Part shown: in pieces, positions 1 through 9,689 of the stretch
How the letters are laid out: each line of letters opens with the position of its first letter
How positions within the stretch are numbered: the stretch's first letter is position 1
Assembly (NCBI GenBank): GCA_963773155.1
Contig: CAVZAB010000004.1
Span: 124,001 to 188,000 of the forward strand
DNA from: CAVZAB01 sp963773155
GTDB lineage: Bacteria > Pseudomonadota > Alphaproteobacteria > Rhizobiales > Beijerinckiaceae
Direction of reading: 5' to 3'
Length of the DNA stretch: 64,000 nucleotides
Program-made: the position numbers and the translations under genes
The notes under the pieces: model-generated
Databases searched by the model: none
What the model was told of the DNA's origin: nothing
Seen by the model: the letters and a program-made list of their open reading frames with translations, nothing else

Positions 1-52
1 AATGGGAATATTGTGGCTGATGGCCGGCTCAGGCCCTCCACCAGCGGATCCG

Positions 53-1456
53 ATGCGCGACCAATCCATTCTCGATCTCGGCCGGCGACCTCGAATCGAT
101 ACGTTGACCCGGCTGCGCTGGCTTGCGGTGGCCGGTCAATCGGCGGCCGTAATCGTCACCCATGCACTGCTTGGCTTTGCCCTGCCGCTGACCGCCTGCT
201 TTCTGGTGATCGGCGTTTCGGTCGCGCTCAACATTTTCCTGCGGCTCCGCTATCCGGTCACGCTGCGGCTGGCCGACGGGCCGGCACTCGCCCTGCTTGC
301 CTACGACCTTCTGCAGCTCTCGGCGCTTCTCTACCTGACCGGTGGTCTCGAGAATCCCTTCGCGCTCTTGTTCCTCGCGCCGGTGATGATCTCATCGACG
401 TCGCTGACGCCGCGCTGGACGGCACCGCTGGCGCTGCTGATGATCGCGGCGGCGACTTTCCTCGCCTTCGTGCACCGGCCACTGCCCTGGTTTCCCGGCG
501 AAACCCTGCACATTCCCTTCGCCTATATTGTCGGAATCTGGTTCTCGCTGGTGCTTGGCGCGGCCTTTAGCGGGATCTACGCAGCGCGGGTCGCCAGCGA
601 GGCGCGCCAGCTTTCCGAGGCGCTTGCCGCGACCGAACTGGTGCTCGCCCGCGAGCAGCACTTGTCGCAGCTCGACGGACTCGCGGCGGCGGCCGCGCAC
701 GAATTGGCGACGCCGCTGGCGACGATCACTTTGGTCGTCAAGGAGTTGTTGAAGCATCTGCCGACCCAAGATCCGTTCGCCGAGGACATTGCGCTGATCA
801 GTCAAGAGTTGAATCGATGCCGGTCGATCCTCGGCAAGCTGACCTCGCTCGGCGACGACAAAAACGGCCCCTTCGACGAGATGAGCCTGCCGCATATGCT
901 TGAGGAAGTGGTCGGGCCGCATCGCCATTTTGGCGTCGAGGTGATCATTGACGCCAAGGGCGAGGGTCCCGAGCCCCGCGGCAGACGCAATCCAGGCCTG
1001 CTTTATGGCCTTGGCAACCTGGTCGAGAATGCCGTCGACTTTGCCCGGGCCGAGGTCCGCATTTCGGCACTCTGGAGCCCCGATTCCGTGCTGGTTTCGA
1101 TTGCGGACGATGGGCCGGGCGTGGCGCCCGACATGCTTCAGCGGATCGGCGAACCCTATGTCACGACCAGACCCTACCGGTCCGACGACGGTTCGGGTCT
1201 TGGGCTCGGCCTGTTCATTGCCAAGACCCTGCTCGAGCGTTCGGGCGCGAGTTTGGCGATCAGCAACCGGCCTAATTCCGGCGCTTTCGTAAAGGTCGGC
1301 TGGCCGAGGGCGGCTTTCGAGCGCGGCCTTGCCCCAAGCCTGCCCGTAGCAAAAGAAGCCAAAGCCCTGGCAAAGCCGACCGAGGCCTCTAATTTACCGG
1401 CATCGGCGAAACAGGGCGGCTTGCGCAGGGCAAGCAATTTAGAGGATCTGAGATGA
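53..1456 (+). CDS. regB: Redox-sensing histidine kinase RegB/ActS/PrrB
   Basis: Membrane sensor kinase of the RegB/ActS/PrrB family, which controls redox-dependent energy and carbon metabolism through RegA. From the ATG at 53 it is about 467 residues. The first ~180 residues are rich in membrane segments and hold the family quinone-site motif GGLENPF near residue 97. The H-box AHELATPL follows, with the phosphorylated His near 216, then RCRSIL with the redox-active Cys near 256, and the ATP-binding N, G1 (DDGPGVAP) and G2 (GSGLGLGL) boxes. An in-frame ATG at position 2 would add 17 unlikely residues. The stop overlaps the regA start by 4 bp (ATGA), so the pair is translationally coupled. Family assignment is strong; the regulon is not visible here. 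Confidence 0.93.
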   Translation: MRDQSILDLGRRPRIDTLTRLRWLAVAGQSAAVIVTHALLGFALPLTACFLVIGVSVALNIFLRLRYPVTLRLADGPALALLAYDLLQLSALLYLTGGLENPFALLFLAPVMISSTSLTPRWTAPLALLMIAAATFLAFVHRPLPWFPGETLHIPFAYIVGIWFSLVLGAAFSGIYAARVASEARQLSEALAATELVLAREQHLSQLDGLAAAAAHELATPLATITLVVKELLKHLPTQDPFAEDIALISQELNRCRSILGKLTSLGDDKNGPFDEMSLPHMLEEVVGPHRHFGVEVIIDAKGEGPEPRGRRNPGLLYGLGNLVENAVDFARAEVRISALWSPDSVLVSIADDGPGVAPDMLQRIGEPYVTTRPYRSDDGSGLGLGLFIAKTLLERSGASLAISNRPNSGAFVKVGWPRAAFERGLAPSLPVAKEAKALAKPTEASNLPASAKQGGLRRASNLEDLR

Positions 1457-2031
1457 GCGAGGGTGCCCGTTTTCCCGCCCCGCAGGTCGCCGCCACGGAA
1501 AATTCCGAGGATCGCAGCCTGTTGATCGCCGACGACGACAAGCCGTTTCTGCAGCGCCTCACCCGCGCGATGGAGGCGCGCGGCTTTCAGGTAACGGCCG
1601 TCGAGACGGTTGCCGAGGGATTGGCCGCAATCCGGCTGTCGGCGCCGGCCTTTGCCGTCATCGACATGCGGCTTGGCGGAGGCAATGGACTCGAGGTGAT
1701 TTCCGAACTCAAGGCCTGCCGCGCCGATGCCCGTGGCATCATCTTGACGGGCTACGGCAATATTGCGACTGCCGTCACCGCGGTGAAGCTTGGCGCCTTC
1801 GACTATCTCGCCAAGCCCGCCGATGCCGATGAGATCCATGCCGCCCTGCTCGCCATCCAGCACGATCGCACTGAACTCCCCGAAAACCCGATGTCTGCCG
1901 ATCGCGTGCGTTGGGAACATATCCAGCGGGTCTATGAATTGTGCGGCCGCAACGTGTCCGAAACGGCACGCCAGCTCAACATGCATCGACGCACGTTGCA
2001 GCGGATTTTGGCGAAACGCGCGCCGCGCTGA
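1453..2031 (+). CDS. regA: Redox response regulator RegA/ActR/PrrA
   Basis: DNA-binding response regulator partner of the upstream kinase, 192 residues, the usual size. The receiver domain carries the acidic pocket IADDD near 25-29, the phospho-acceptor Asp71 in VIDMRLGGGNGL, the conserved Thr in LTGYG and Lys in AKPAD. The C-terminus is the short Fis-type helix-turn-helix typical of RegA (SETARQLNMHRRTLQRIL). It starts inside the last codons of regB. Confidence 0.95.
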   Translation: MSEGARFPAPQVAATENSEDRSLLIADDDKPFLQRLTRAMEARGFQVTAVETVAEGLAAIRLSAPAFAVIDMRLGGGNGLEVISELKACRADARGIILTGYGNIATAVTAVKLGAFDYLAKPADADEIHAALLAIQHDRTELPENPMSADRVRWEHIQRVYELCGRNVSETARQLNMHRRTLQRILAKRAPR

Positions 2032-2033
2032 AA

Positions 2034-2501
2034 TCACGCTTCCGGCCCCGTCCGGCTGGCCGGGTCCTGAATATCATGCAGCCGCAACGCCGCAGCCTGC
2101 GCAAAGCGCAGCAGCAATGCCCGCCTTGTGCCGGCGTTTAGGCGCGCTTCGGGCGCCTCGCGCAGGATTGCCGCGCCATAGGAATCGGCAACGATGAGGC
2201 CGGTGTCGGCCGGCATCAGCGCGCTCGGCAGATCCACGGGTACGGCAAAATAGAACCGGTCGCAATGGCGCAGATAGTCCGGCCATTTCTGGTCGGCGCG
2301 AAAATCGGCGAGCGACGATTTGACCTCGATAATGTGCAGGCTCGTATCCGCACCGAGCGCGACAATATCGGCCCGCCTTCCGTCGGCGAGCGTCAGTTCG
2401 CTCAAAGTCGCATAGCCGAGCGCCCGCCAGAGCCGGCGCACGCCCCGCCCGATCAAAAGGGTGGTTGCCTGGCGTCCCCCATCACCGGGGCTTGGCAGCA
2501 C
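2034..2501 (-). CDS. mmcB: MmcB family DNA repair putative endonuclease
   Basis: Protein of 155 residues, similar over its length to MmcB, a Caulobacter LexA-regulon protein with a predicted PD-(D/E)XK nuclease fold. Visible nuclease-like elements are GRRADIVAL and HIIEVKSSLADFRAD, giving the D...E-x-K signature, followed by DYLRHCDRFYFAVP. The start codon is GTG at 2501. It lies 9 bp downstream of the Yip1-family gene on the same strand and converges with regA, with only 2 bp between the ends. Nuclease activity is inferred from family. Confidence 0.85.
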   Translation of the reverse strand: MLPSPGDGGRQATTLLIGRGVRRLWRALGYATLSELTLADGRRADIVALGADTSLHIIEVKSSLADFRADQKWPDYLRHCDRFYFAVPVDLPSALMPADTGLIVADSYGAAILREAPEARLNAGTRRALLLRFAQAAALRLHDIQDPASRTGPEA

Positions 2502-2510
2502 GACGCCCTC

Positions 2511-3041
2511 CTAGGACAGGATAGCGGTCAGGACCGACCAGACCAGCAAGCCGGCGAGAGCCGACGCGACGGTCAAGCCGAAGGTCTTATCGGCCGGGCA
2601 TTTCAGCATCGGTCCGGCGCCCTGATAAAATAGATAGAGTCCATAGGCGAGGCCGAGCAAGGGCAAAAGGGAGAGGCCGGGAAGGAGCCGCGCCAGGCCG
2701 GCAAGACAGGCGGGAACGGCGGAGAATACCACCAGATTCGCTACCGCCACGCGGCTTGGGCGCTCGCCGAACTGGCGGGCAAGCTGGGCAATGACATAAG
2801 TGGAGAGATAGAGGGTGGCCAGAATCACCGCATAGGCGACAATCGCCCGTATCAGCGCGTAGACGAAATCGGTGTTGCCGAACAGAAGGTCGCCGATTAG
2901 CCAGGCAAGAAAGGGAAGACTGGCGAGCGGAATCGCATAGTCCCAATAAAGCTCGCCGAGTGGCACCGGTTGTTCTGCCAGTGGCGGCCACAGCGTGGTC
3001 GGCCGCACCAGCAGGCTGGTCAACCGCTCAGTCCGGTTCAT
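2511..3041 (-). CDS. Yip1-family integral membrane protein
   Basis: Protein of 176 residues with four to five hydrophobic segments (about 28-48, 60-80, 92-115, 118-135 and 155-175) and a short polar N-terminus (MNRTERLTSLLVRPTTLWPP) typical of bacterial Yip1-domain proteins. Function in bacteria is not established. It is probably cotranscribed with mmcB, which begins 9 bp downstream. Confidence 0.75.
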   Translation of the reverse strand: MNRTERLTSLLVRPTTLWPPLAEQPVPLGELYWDYAIPLASLPFLAWLIGDLLFGNTDFVYALIRAIVAYAVILATLYLSTYVIAQLARQFGERPSRVAVANLVVFSAVPACLAGLARLLPGLSLLPLLGLAYGLYLFYQGAGPMLKCPADKTFGLTVASALAGLLVWSVLTAILS

Positions 3042-3141
3042 GACGTGCTCCCCTGCGACGCGCTGGCTTGCAGCCGGATGGCGGCGGCGCGTGTTGCCCT
3101 GTCGATTGGCGGCGAAAATGACGGTCTTGCTTCATGCGCTG

Positions 3142-4104
3142 TCAGGAAGGAACGGCAAAACAGGCGACCTCGCGGCCCTGCTTCATGTCCGGCGCGGGTA
3201 GCTCCTCGCGGCAGCGGTCCATTACCGAAGGACAGCGCGGATGGAACGGACAGCCGCTCGGCGGGTCGAAGGGCGAGGGCAGTTCACCGGTCAAAATGAT
3301 CCGCTCCTTTTTGGCGCCGGGGTCGGCAACCGGTGTCGCCGACAGCAGAGCGCGCGTATAGGGGTGCTGAGGCGCGGTGAAAATCGCCTCGCGTGAACCC
3401 GTCTCCACGGCATGGCCGAGATAGATGACCATGACGCGGTCGGCAATGTGTTTCACGACCGAGAGATCGTGGGAGACGAACACGTAGGCGAGCTTGAACT
3501 CGTCCTGGATCTCGGCGAGGAGGTTGAGAACTTGCGCTCTGATCGAGACGTCGAGCGCGGATACGGGTTCGTCCAATACCAGGATTTTCGGCCGCAGCAT
3601 CAGTGCGCGCGCGATCGCAATGCGTTGGCGCTGGCCGCCGGAAAACATGTGTGGGTAGCGGTCGTAGAATTCCGGGCGCAGACCGACCTTCAACATCATG
3701 TCGCGGGCCGCCCGCTCGCGGTCGCGGGCCGGCAGATTGGTATTGACGAGCAGCGGCTCCTCGAGAGCCGCCCCGATCGTCTGGCGCGGGTTGAGCGAGC
3801 CATAGGGGTTTTGAAAGACAATTTGAATCTCGCGCCGCAGCCTTCGCCGGGTCGTCTCATCGACGCCTGCCACATCGACGCCGTCGATCAAAAGAACGCC
3901 CGAACTCGGCAGTTCGATCAGCGTCAACAGCCGCGCCAAAGTCGATTTGCCCGAACCGGACTCGCCGACCACGGCCAGCGTCTTGCCAGCCTCGAGTTCG
4001 AAAGAGACGCCGGCCAGAGCCTTGACGGTCGCCGGCGCCGCAAACAGGCCGCGCTTGGCCTCGTAATTGCGGCGCAGCGCGCGCGCCTCGAGAACCGGGC
4101 TCAC
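3142..4104 (-). CDS. dppF: Dipeptide ABC transporter ATP-binding protein DppF
   Basis: Cytoplasmic ATPase of the dipeptide/oligopeptide importer, about 320 residues. It shows Walker A GESGSGKST, signature SGGQRQRIAIARAL, Walker B ILVLDEPVSALD, switch His in VSHDLS, and the C-terminal oligopeptide-ATPase tail with CPFHPRCP. I place the start at the GTG at 4104, where GTGA overlaps the dppD stop; a longer reading from 4215 would add 37 residues translated out of frame across dppD. Last gene of dppABCDF. Confidence 0.93.
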   Translation of the reverse strand: MSPVLEARALRRNYEAKRGLFAAPATVKALAGVSFELEAGKTLAVVGESGSGKSTLARLLTLIELPSSGVLLIDGVDVAGVDETTRRRLRREIQIVFQNPYGSLNPRQTIGAALEEPLLVNTNLPARDRERAARDMMLKVGLRPEFYDRYPHMFSGGQRQRIAIARALMLRPKILVLDEPVSALDVSIRAQVLNLLAEIQDEFKLAYVFVSHDLSVVKHIADRVMVIYLGHAVETGSREAIFTAPQHPYTRALLSATPVADPGAKKERIILTGELPSPFDPPSGCPFHPRCPSVMDRCREELPAPDMKQGREVACFAVPS

Positions 4105-5102
4105 GCGGCAACCCCGGCGCCTTGCCGCGCGATCGCAATTCCGTCGACGAGCGGCGTATGGCACAAGGCCCGGCCAAGCGCCTCGGGCGCCGGATTCGGC
4201 TGCTGGCGCTGACACAATTCGTTCGCATGGGCGCAGCGCGGCGAGAACTGACAGCCCTTCGGCCGATCAAATTGGCCGGGAACGACACCGGGAATGGCCG
4301 GCAACCGCCGCTCCCTCGCCCGTTCCGGCAGCGCCGCCAGCAGCGCCGCCGTATAGGGATGGTGCGGATGGTTGAACAATTCGCCCGTCCGGTTCGTCTC
4401 GACCTGCTGGCCGGCATATTGCACGACAACCCGCTCCGCTGTCTCGGCCACCACGCCCATGTCATGCGTGATCAGCACCAGCCCCATGCCATTGTCCCGC
4501 CGCAGCTTGACCAGAAGATCGAGAATCTGCGCTTGGATTGTGACGTCGAGCGCCGTCGTCGGCTCATCGGCGATTAGCAATTTCGGCGTGCAGGCGAGGG
4601 CCATGGCAATCATCACTCGCTGGCTCATGCCGCCCGACAATTGGTGCGGAAACGCGGCGATGCGCCGTTCCGGATCGGTTATCCCGACCTGTTCGAGCAA
4701 TTCGATAATCCTTTTGCGGCGCTCGGTTCTCCCCATGCCGAGATGCGCGCGCAGCGTCTCGCCGAGCTGGAAACCGATGGTAAAACACGGATTGAGGGAG
4801 GACATCGGCTCCTGGAAGATCATCGCAATATCCTTGCCGATGATTTTGCGCCGCTCGACCGCGCGCAGGGTCCGCAGGTCCCGGCCGTCGAAATTCATCC
4901 GGTCGGCGGTCACCGTGGCCGTCCACGGCAACAAGCCCATGACTGCCAGCATGGCGACCGATTTGCCGGAGCCCGATTCACCGACGATCGCCAGCACCTC
5001 GTTCGCATCAACGGCAAGGTCGATGCTGTTGACCGCCTTGAAGGGGCCGGAGCGGGTCGCAAACGAAACCGAGAGATTGGCGATGTCGAGAAGCGCCATC
5101 AC
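4101..5102 (-). CDS. dppD: Dipeptide ABC transporter ATP-binding protein DppD
   Basis: First ATPase of the dipeptide importer, 333 residues. Walker A GESGSGKSV, Q-loop MIFQEPMSSLNP, signature LSGGMSQRVMIAMAL, Walker B LLIADEPTTALD and the C-terminal Cys-containing oligopeptide domain (GCQFSPRCAHA) are in order. It overlaps both neighbours by 4 bp (ATGA with dppC, GTGA with dppF), so it is tightly coupled in the operon and should form the ATPase heterodimer with DppF. Confidence 0.95.
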   Translation of the reverse strand: MMALLDIANLSVSFATRSGPFKAVNSIDLAVDANEVLAIVGESGSGKSVAMLAVMGLLPWTATVTADRMNFDGRDLRTLRAVERRKIIGKDIAMIFQEPMSSLNPCFTIGFQLGETLRAHLGMGRTERRKRIIELLEQVGITDPERRIAAFPHQLSGGMSQRVMIAMALACTPKLLIADEPTTALDVTIQAQILDLLVKLRRDNGMGLVLITHDMGVVAETAERVVVQYAGQQVETNRTGELFNHPHHPYTAALLAALPERARERRLPAIPGVVPGQFDRPKGCQFSPRCAHANELCQRQQPNPAPEALGRALCHTPLVDGIAIARQGAGVAA

Positions 5103-6010
5103 GATCTCCGCATCTTCGGATCAAGCGCATCACGCAAACCGTCACCCATTAGATTGACCGAAATCACCGTCACCAGAATGGCGAGGCCTGGCAGGGTGAC
5201 GAGCCAGGGCTGCGAGCGAATGAATTCGCGGGCATCGGCGAGCATCGTCCCCCATTCCGACAGCGGCGGCTGGGCGCCGAGTCCGAGAAAGCCGAGCGCT
5301 GCCGCCTCGAGAATGGCCGCAGAGACGCCGAGCGCCGCCTGCACGATGAGCGGCGCCAGGCAATTCGGCAGAATGGTCGAGAACATCAATCGCAATGGCC
5401 GCACGCCGGCAACCCGCGCCGCAGTGACATAATCCTTATTCAATTCGCCGAGCGCCGCACCGCGCATCAAGCGGACGTAATTGGGCAATTGCACGATGGT
5501 CACGGCGACGATCGTATTGGTCAGGCTCGGACCGAGGACGGCGACCACCAGAATCGCGAGCACCAGACTCGGCACCGCCATGATCAGATCCATGATCCGG
5601 GTTATCACCACATCGCTGACCCCGCCGACAAAGGCGGCCAACAGGCCGATGATCACGCCGAGCACGAAGGAGACGCACATAACCGACAGACCGATGAACA
5701 GCGAAATGCGGGCACCGTGAATTAGCCGCGACAGCATGTCCCGGCCGAGTCCATCGGTGCCGAGCGGAAAGCGAAAGGAGCCACCGTCGGCCCAGAAGGG
5801 CGGGATCTTGACCGCATCGCGAAATTGCTCGTTCGGCTGATAGGGCGAGACAAAGTCGGCGAACAGGGCGAGCAATACGATGATGGTCAGAACCATCAGT
5901 CCGAGCACCGCACCCTTGTTTTCGCGAAACGCCAGCCAGAAGGCCTTGAGCGGTCCAGGCGCGCCAATCGCCCTTGTTTCGATGACGCCGGCTGCGACCT
6001 CAGCGACCAT
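5099..6010 (-). CDS. dppC: Dipeptide ABC transporter permease DppC
   Basis: Inner-membrane permease of 303 residues. It has the N-terminal OppC-type segment (one membrane helix near 30-52), a periplasmic loop ending in LGTDGLGRDMLSRLIHGAR, five further helices and the EAA loop (EAAALGFLGLGAQPPLSEWG) that contacts the ATPases. It overlaps dppB by 11 bp and dppD by 4 bp. Confidence 0.95.
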   Translation of the reverse strand: MVAEVAAGVIETRAIGAPGPLKAFWLAFRENKGAVLGLMVLTIIVLLALFADFVSPYQPNEQFRDAVKIPPFWADGGSFRFPLGTDGLGRDMLSRLIHGARISLFIGLSVMCVSFVLGVIIGLLAAFVGGVSDVVITRIMDLIMAVPSLVLAILVVAVLGPSLTNTIVAVTIVQLPNYVRLMRGAALGELNKDYVTAARVAGVRPLRLMFSTILPNCLAPLIVQAALGVSAAILEAAALGFLGLGAQPPLSEWGTMLADAREFIRSQPWLVTLPGLAILVTVISVNLMGDGLRDALDPKMRRS

Positions 6011-7013
6011 GGCGGATCCTCGGGTTAATAACGCCGTAGAGAACGTCGACGGCGAGGTTGACCATGATAACGACCGTCGAAACCAGCATGACTCCGCCCT
6101 GCAGCGCCGGATAATCGCGCCGTCCGATGGCCTCGATCAGCCATTTCCCGACCCCCGGCCAGGAGAATATGGTCTCGGTCAAAACGGCGCCGGCCATCAG
6201 CGCGCCAACCGAAAGGCCGATGACGGTGACGACGGGAATCAGCGCATTACGCAGGGCGTGCAGGCCGATGACCCGCAGATCCGATAGGCCTTTGGCGCGG
6301 GCGGTGCGCACGTAATCCTCGCTGAGAACCTCCAGCATCGAGGAGCGCGTCATCCGGGCGATGGTGGCGAGCGGCACCGTGCCGAGGACGATCGCCGGCA
6401 GAATCAGATGATGCAGGGCATCGAGAAAGGCCCCGTTTTGCCCGGACAGAATCGAATCGAGCAGCATGAAGCCGGTGACTGGCTCGAAATAATATTTGAT
6501 CAGATCGATCCGGCCAGACACCGGCGTCAGGCCCCAACGCTCGGCAACCAGCATGATCAAAAGCAGGCCCCACCAGAAGATCGGCATTGAAAATCCGGTG
6601 ACCGAAAACCCCATCAGGACCTGATCGAACCAGCTGCCACGCTTGACCGCGGCAATGGCGCCGGCCGGTATCCCGATCAACGAGGCGAGCAACATCGCAA
6701 ACAGCGACAATTCGATTGTCGCGGGGAAAAGCGTCATGAATTCGGTCAGCACTTTTTCGTTGGTGACCAGCGAAGTGCCGAAATCGCCATGGAGGAGCCG
6801 CCAAACATAATTGCCGAATTGCTGCCAAACCGGTTGATCGAGGCCGAGCTCATGCCGGAAATAGGCGAGACGTTCCGGCGAAATGCCATGCTCGCCGGTG
6901 CGCACCTCGACCGGATCGCCGGGGACCAGACGAATCGCGATGAAGGTAATGAACATCAAGGCGATGAAAGTCGGGATCGTCAGGATGGCCCGGTTGAGCA
7001 AATATTTGAGCAT
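6000..7013 (-). CDS. dppB: Dipeptide ABC transporter permease DppB
   Basis: Inner-membrane permease of 337 residues with the DppB N-terminus (YLLNRAILTIPTFIALMFIT), the conserved RLVPGDPVEVRTGE segment, six predicted helices and the EAA-like loop (YVRTARAKGLSDLRVIGLHA). It pairs with DppC. A strong hairpin separates it from dppA, a common arrangement that lets the binding protein be made in excess. Confidence 0.95.
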   Translation of the reverse strand: MLKYLLNRAILTIPTFIALMFITFIAIRLVPGDPVEVRTGEHGISPERLAYFRHELGLDQPVWQQFGNYVWRLLHGDFGTSLVTNEKVLTEFMTLFPATIELSLFAMLLASLIGIPAGAIAAVKRGSWFDQVLMGFSVTGFSMPIFWWGLLLIMLVAERWGLTPVSGRIDLIKYYFEPVTGFMLLDSILSGQNGAFLDALHHLILPAIVLGTVPLATIARMTRSSMLEVLSEDYVRTARAKGLSDLRVIGLHALRNALIPVVTVIGLSVGALMAGAVLTETIFSWPGVGKWLIEAIGRRDYPALQGGVMLVSTVVIMVNLAVDVLYGVINPRIRHGR

Positions 7014-7033
7014 TGGTCTTAACTCAAAGCACG

Positions 7034-7058
7034 GCGGGGCGGCACGAGGCCGCCCCGC
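7034..7058 (-). other. Intercistronic hairpin between dppA and dppB
   Basis: Perfect 10-bp GC-only inverted repeat with a 5-base loop, in the 86-bp gap between the dppA stop and the dppB start. No U-tract follows on the minus strand, so it is more likely an mRNA-stabilising or attenuating element than a full terminator. It would raise binding-protein mRNA relative to the permease and ATPase genes. Confidence 0.6.
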
Positions 7059-7099
7059 TGCAGAATTGCTTCACCTGTCGGTCACGTTTCACTGGCCCG

Positions 7100-8691
7100 T
7101 CACTTGATGTCCACGCCCTGGAATTCATGCGCACCGAATGGGCTCTGCTTGAACCCGGTTACTTCCTTGCGCATTGCCTCATAGACGGTCGAATGGGCGA
7201 TCTTGAAGTCCGGCGCCTCTTCCTTCTCGATGACCTGCATTTCCTCATAGAGCTTGCTGCGCTCGGCCTGGTCGGAGATGCTCTTCGCCTTGTTGAGGCG
7301 TTGATCGAACTCCTGATTGCACCATTTGGTGAGATTCTGACCACCGGCTCGCGCCGCGGCGCAACCGCGCAGGAAGAAGAAATTGTCCGGGTCGCCATTG
7401 TCGCCGGTCCAGCCGAGCTGGGCCGTCATGTGCTCGCCCTGCTGGGCGCGCTTGCGATATTCGCCCCATTCAAAGGTGACCAGCTTGGCGTTGACGCCAA
7501 TCTTGGCCAAGTCCGCTTGCATCATTTCGGCAATGCGCTTGGCATTGGGATTATAGGGCCGCTGCACCGGCATGTACCACAGGTCAATGTCGAGCGGCGT
7601 CGCCACACCGGCGTCCTTGAGCAGGGCCTTTGCCTTTTCCGGATCGTAGGCATAGTCCTTGACATTGTTGTTATAGGACCAGAGCGTTGGCGGAATCAGG
7701 TTCTTGGCCGGTTCGCCCGCCCCCAGATAGACGTCGCGGATGATCGATGCTTTGTCGATCGCCATGTTGAAGGCCTGGCGTACCGGCTTTTTGTCGAACG
7801 GCGGCTTCTGCACATTGAAGGCCCAATAGGCGATGTTCAGGCCGGGCTGGTGGATAATGTTGAGCGCCGGGTCCTTTTGCATCTCGGCGAGATCGGCCGG
7901 CCGCGGGGCGATCATGAAATGGCATTCGCCGGCTTTCAATTTCGAATAGCGGGCGGTCGGATCAGGGGTGATCGCATAGACGAGATCATCGACCAGCGCC
8001 TTCTCGCCCCAATAGTCCTTATTGGCCTTGAAGCGGATCACCGCATCTTTCTGATAGGCGACGAAGGAGAATGGGCCGGTGCCGACGGGGATCTGGTCCA
8101 ATTGCTCCATCTTGCCCTTCTTGGTTAGGAAATCGGCATATTCGGCCGATGAATCGAAGCGAAATCCATGGCGAGATTGGCGAGCATCGGCATGTTCGGC
8201 TCCTTCAATTTGAAGCGAACCGTGTAGTCGTCGACCTTGTCGATCGAATCGAGCAAGGTCGGCATGTCCATGTCGTTGAAATAATCATACTTGCCGCCGG
8301 AGACCTTGGCAAAGGGATGATCGGGTTTCCATTGCCGGTTGAACGAGAACAAAACGTCGTCGGCATTGAAATCGCGGGTCGGCTTGAAGCCGTTGACACC
8401 GGAATGGAACTTGACCCCCTTGCGCAGTTTGAAGGTGATCGTCTTGCCGCCGTCGGTCACTTCCCAGCTCTCCGCAAGACCCGGCACCACTTCGGTCGAG
8501 CCGCGCTTGAACATGGTCAATTTATCATAGATCGGTCGTGCGGCATCGAACGACGTGCCCGTCGTATTGATCGCCGGCGAGAAATTCTCGGGCGAGCCTT
8601 CCGAGCAATAGACCAGGGTTTTCGCGCTAACCGCGGTGCTGGCGAGCAGCAGCGCGGCAAGGCCAAGACCAGCAAGTTTGATCGTTGTCAT
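7100..8691 (-). CDS. dppA: Periplasmic dipeptide-binding protein DppA, frameshifted
   Basis: Substrate-binding protein of the dipeptide importer (SBP_bac_5 family), about 530 residues once repaired. A signal peptide (LAGLGLAALLLASTAVSA) and the SPENFSPA start of the mature protein are visible, with GAGGAAG as Shine-Dalgarno. Reading from 8691 holds to about 8150 and then leaves the family sequence; the rest resumes in another frame (SAEYADF...) to 7100. The repair needs one added base at 8147-8154, where E. coli DppA has an equivalent ILSAEYAD segment. Apart from this the gene is complete, so a sequencing error is as likely as a true lesion. First gene of dppABCDF. Confidence 0.88.
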
Positions 8692-8875
8692 GAGAGCTTC
8701 CTCTTTACGGCCCGTCCTTCGGACTGGGCTCGGATGATCACGGGAACTGCCTTTTTCTTAACGATACGGCGGTTCAAGCTCCGCCGCTTCGGCGCTTATA
8801 GCCATCGAAGCGCCTTTTTCAAAGGCATGCAAATGGATTGTTCCGCAGCCGGCCGATCAAGGCCGGAAAAGCCGC

Positions 8876-9689
8876 TCAGCCGGCCGCGCCAGTCGAAGGT
8901 GCGACCAGCAGGCGTCCGTCAACCTCGGCCCGCAACAACGCGACGCCGAAGACCCGGTCAAGCACGTCGCCGGCGAACACTTCGCCGGGCGGCCCGTCGG
9001 CGACGACCTGGCCGTCGGCAAGCACGATCATCCGATTGGCGAAGGCGGCGACGAGGCAGAGATCGTGCAGAACCGCGACGACAATGCGCCCGGCCGCGGA
9101 TTCGCGGCGGAGCATCGCCATGATGGCGACCTGGTGGGCAGGATCGAGAGAGGCCGCCGGTTCGTCGACCAGAAGAACGGGGGCCCGAACAGCCAGTGCG
9201 CGCGCCAAAAGGACCCTTGCCCTTTCGCCGCCCGATAATTCGGTCGCCGGCCGCCAGGCCAAATGGCCGATGCAACAGGCCTCGATCGCCTGGTCGACGA
9301 TCCGGCGATCGGCATCGCCGAGCCGTCCGCCCGGGCCGGCGAACGGCAACCTGCCGAGGGCCACAATGTCGCGCACGGCAACCGGCCAGTGAATCCGACC
9401 GCCCTGCGCCAGATAGGCAATCGTCCGACCTTTGGCCGGGCTTGTCGATCCGGTCAAGTCGCGTGCCCCGAGCCAGACACTTCCCTTGGCCGGGACAAGC
9501 CCGGCGAGCGCCCGCAGCAGCGTGGTCTTGCCGGCCGCGTTGGGGCCGACGACGATCGTGAGCTCGCCGGGCCGCAGCGTCAGGGACAGGGGATGGATGA
9601 CCGGGATCGCGGCGCGGCCGCGGCCAAGTGCGACCTCGAGCCGGTCAACCCGCAGCGCCTCAGCGCCGCTCGCAGCCGCAGGAACTCAT
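8876..9689 (-). CDS. btuD: Cobalamin/siderophore-type ABC transporter ATP-binding protein (BtuD-like), start frameshifted
   Basis: ATPase of a FecCD/BtuCD-type importer. The reading frame ending at 8876 contains Walker A VVGPNAAGKTTLLRAL, signature LSGGERARVLLARAL, Walker B VLLVDEPAASLD and the H-loop VLHDLCLVA, and codes for the family from about 9658 on. No ATG, GTG or TTG lies in frame upstream before a stop at 9688. The natural start is the ATG at 9689, which overlaps the btuC stop as ATGA but reaches a stop after nine codons, so a one-base error or mutation between 9661 and 9689 is likely. A non-canonical CTG start at 9655 is the alternative. Cobalamin as substrate is inferred from the riboswitch and btuB. 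Confidence 0.85.

Noticed and set aside
7013..8128. 371-residue frame antisense to dppA
   Set aside because: Shadow of the dipeptide-binding protein; no recognisable family.
8849..8866. CCGGCC/GGCCGG hairpin near the end of btuD as a terminator
   Set aside because: On the minus strand no T-run follows it, and on the plus strand no gene ends there.
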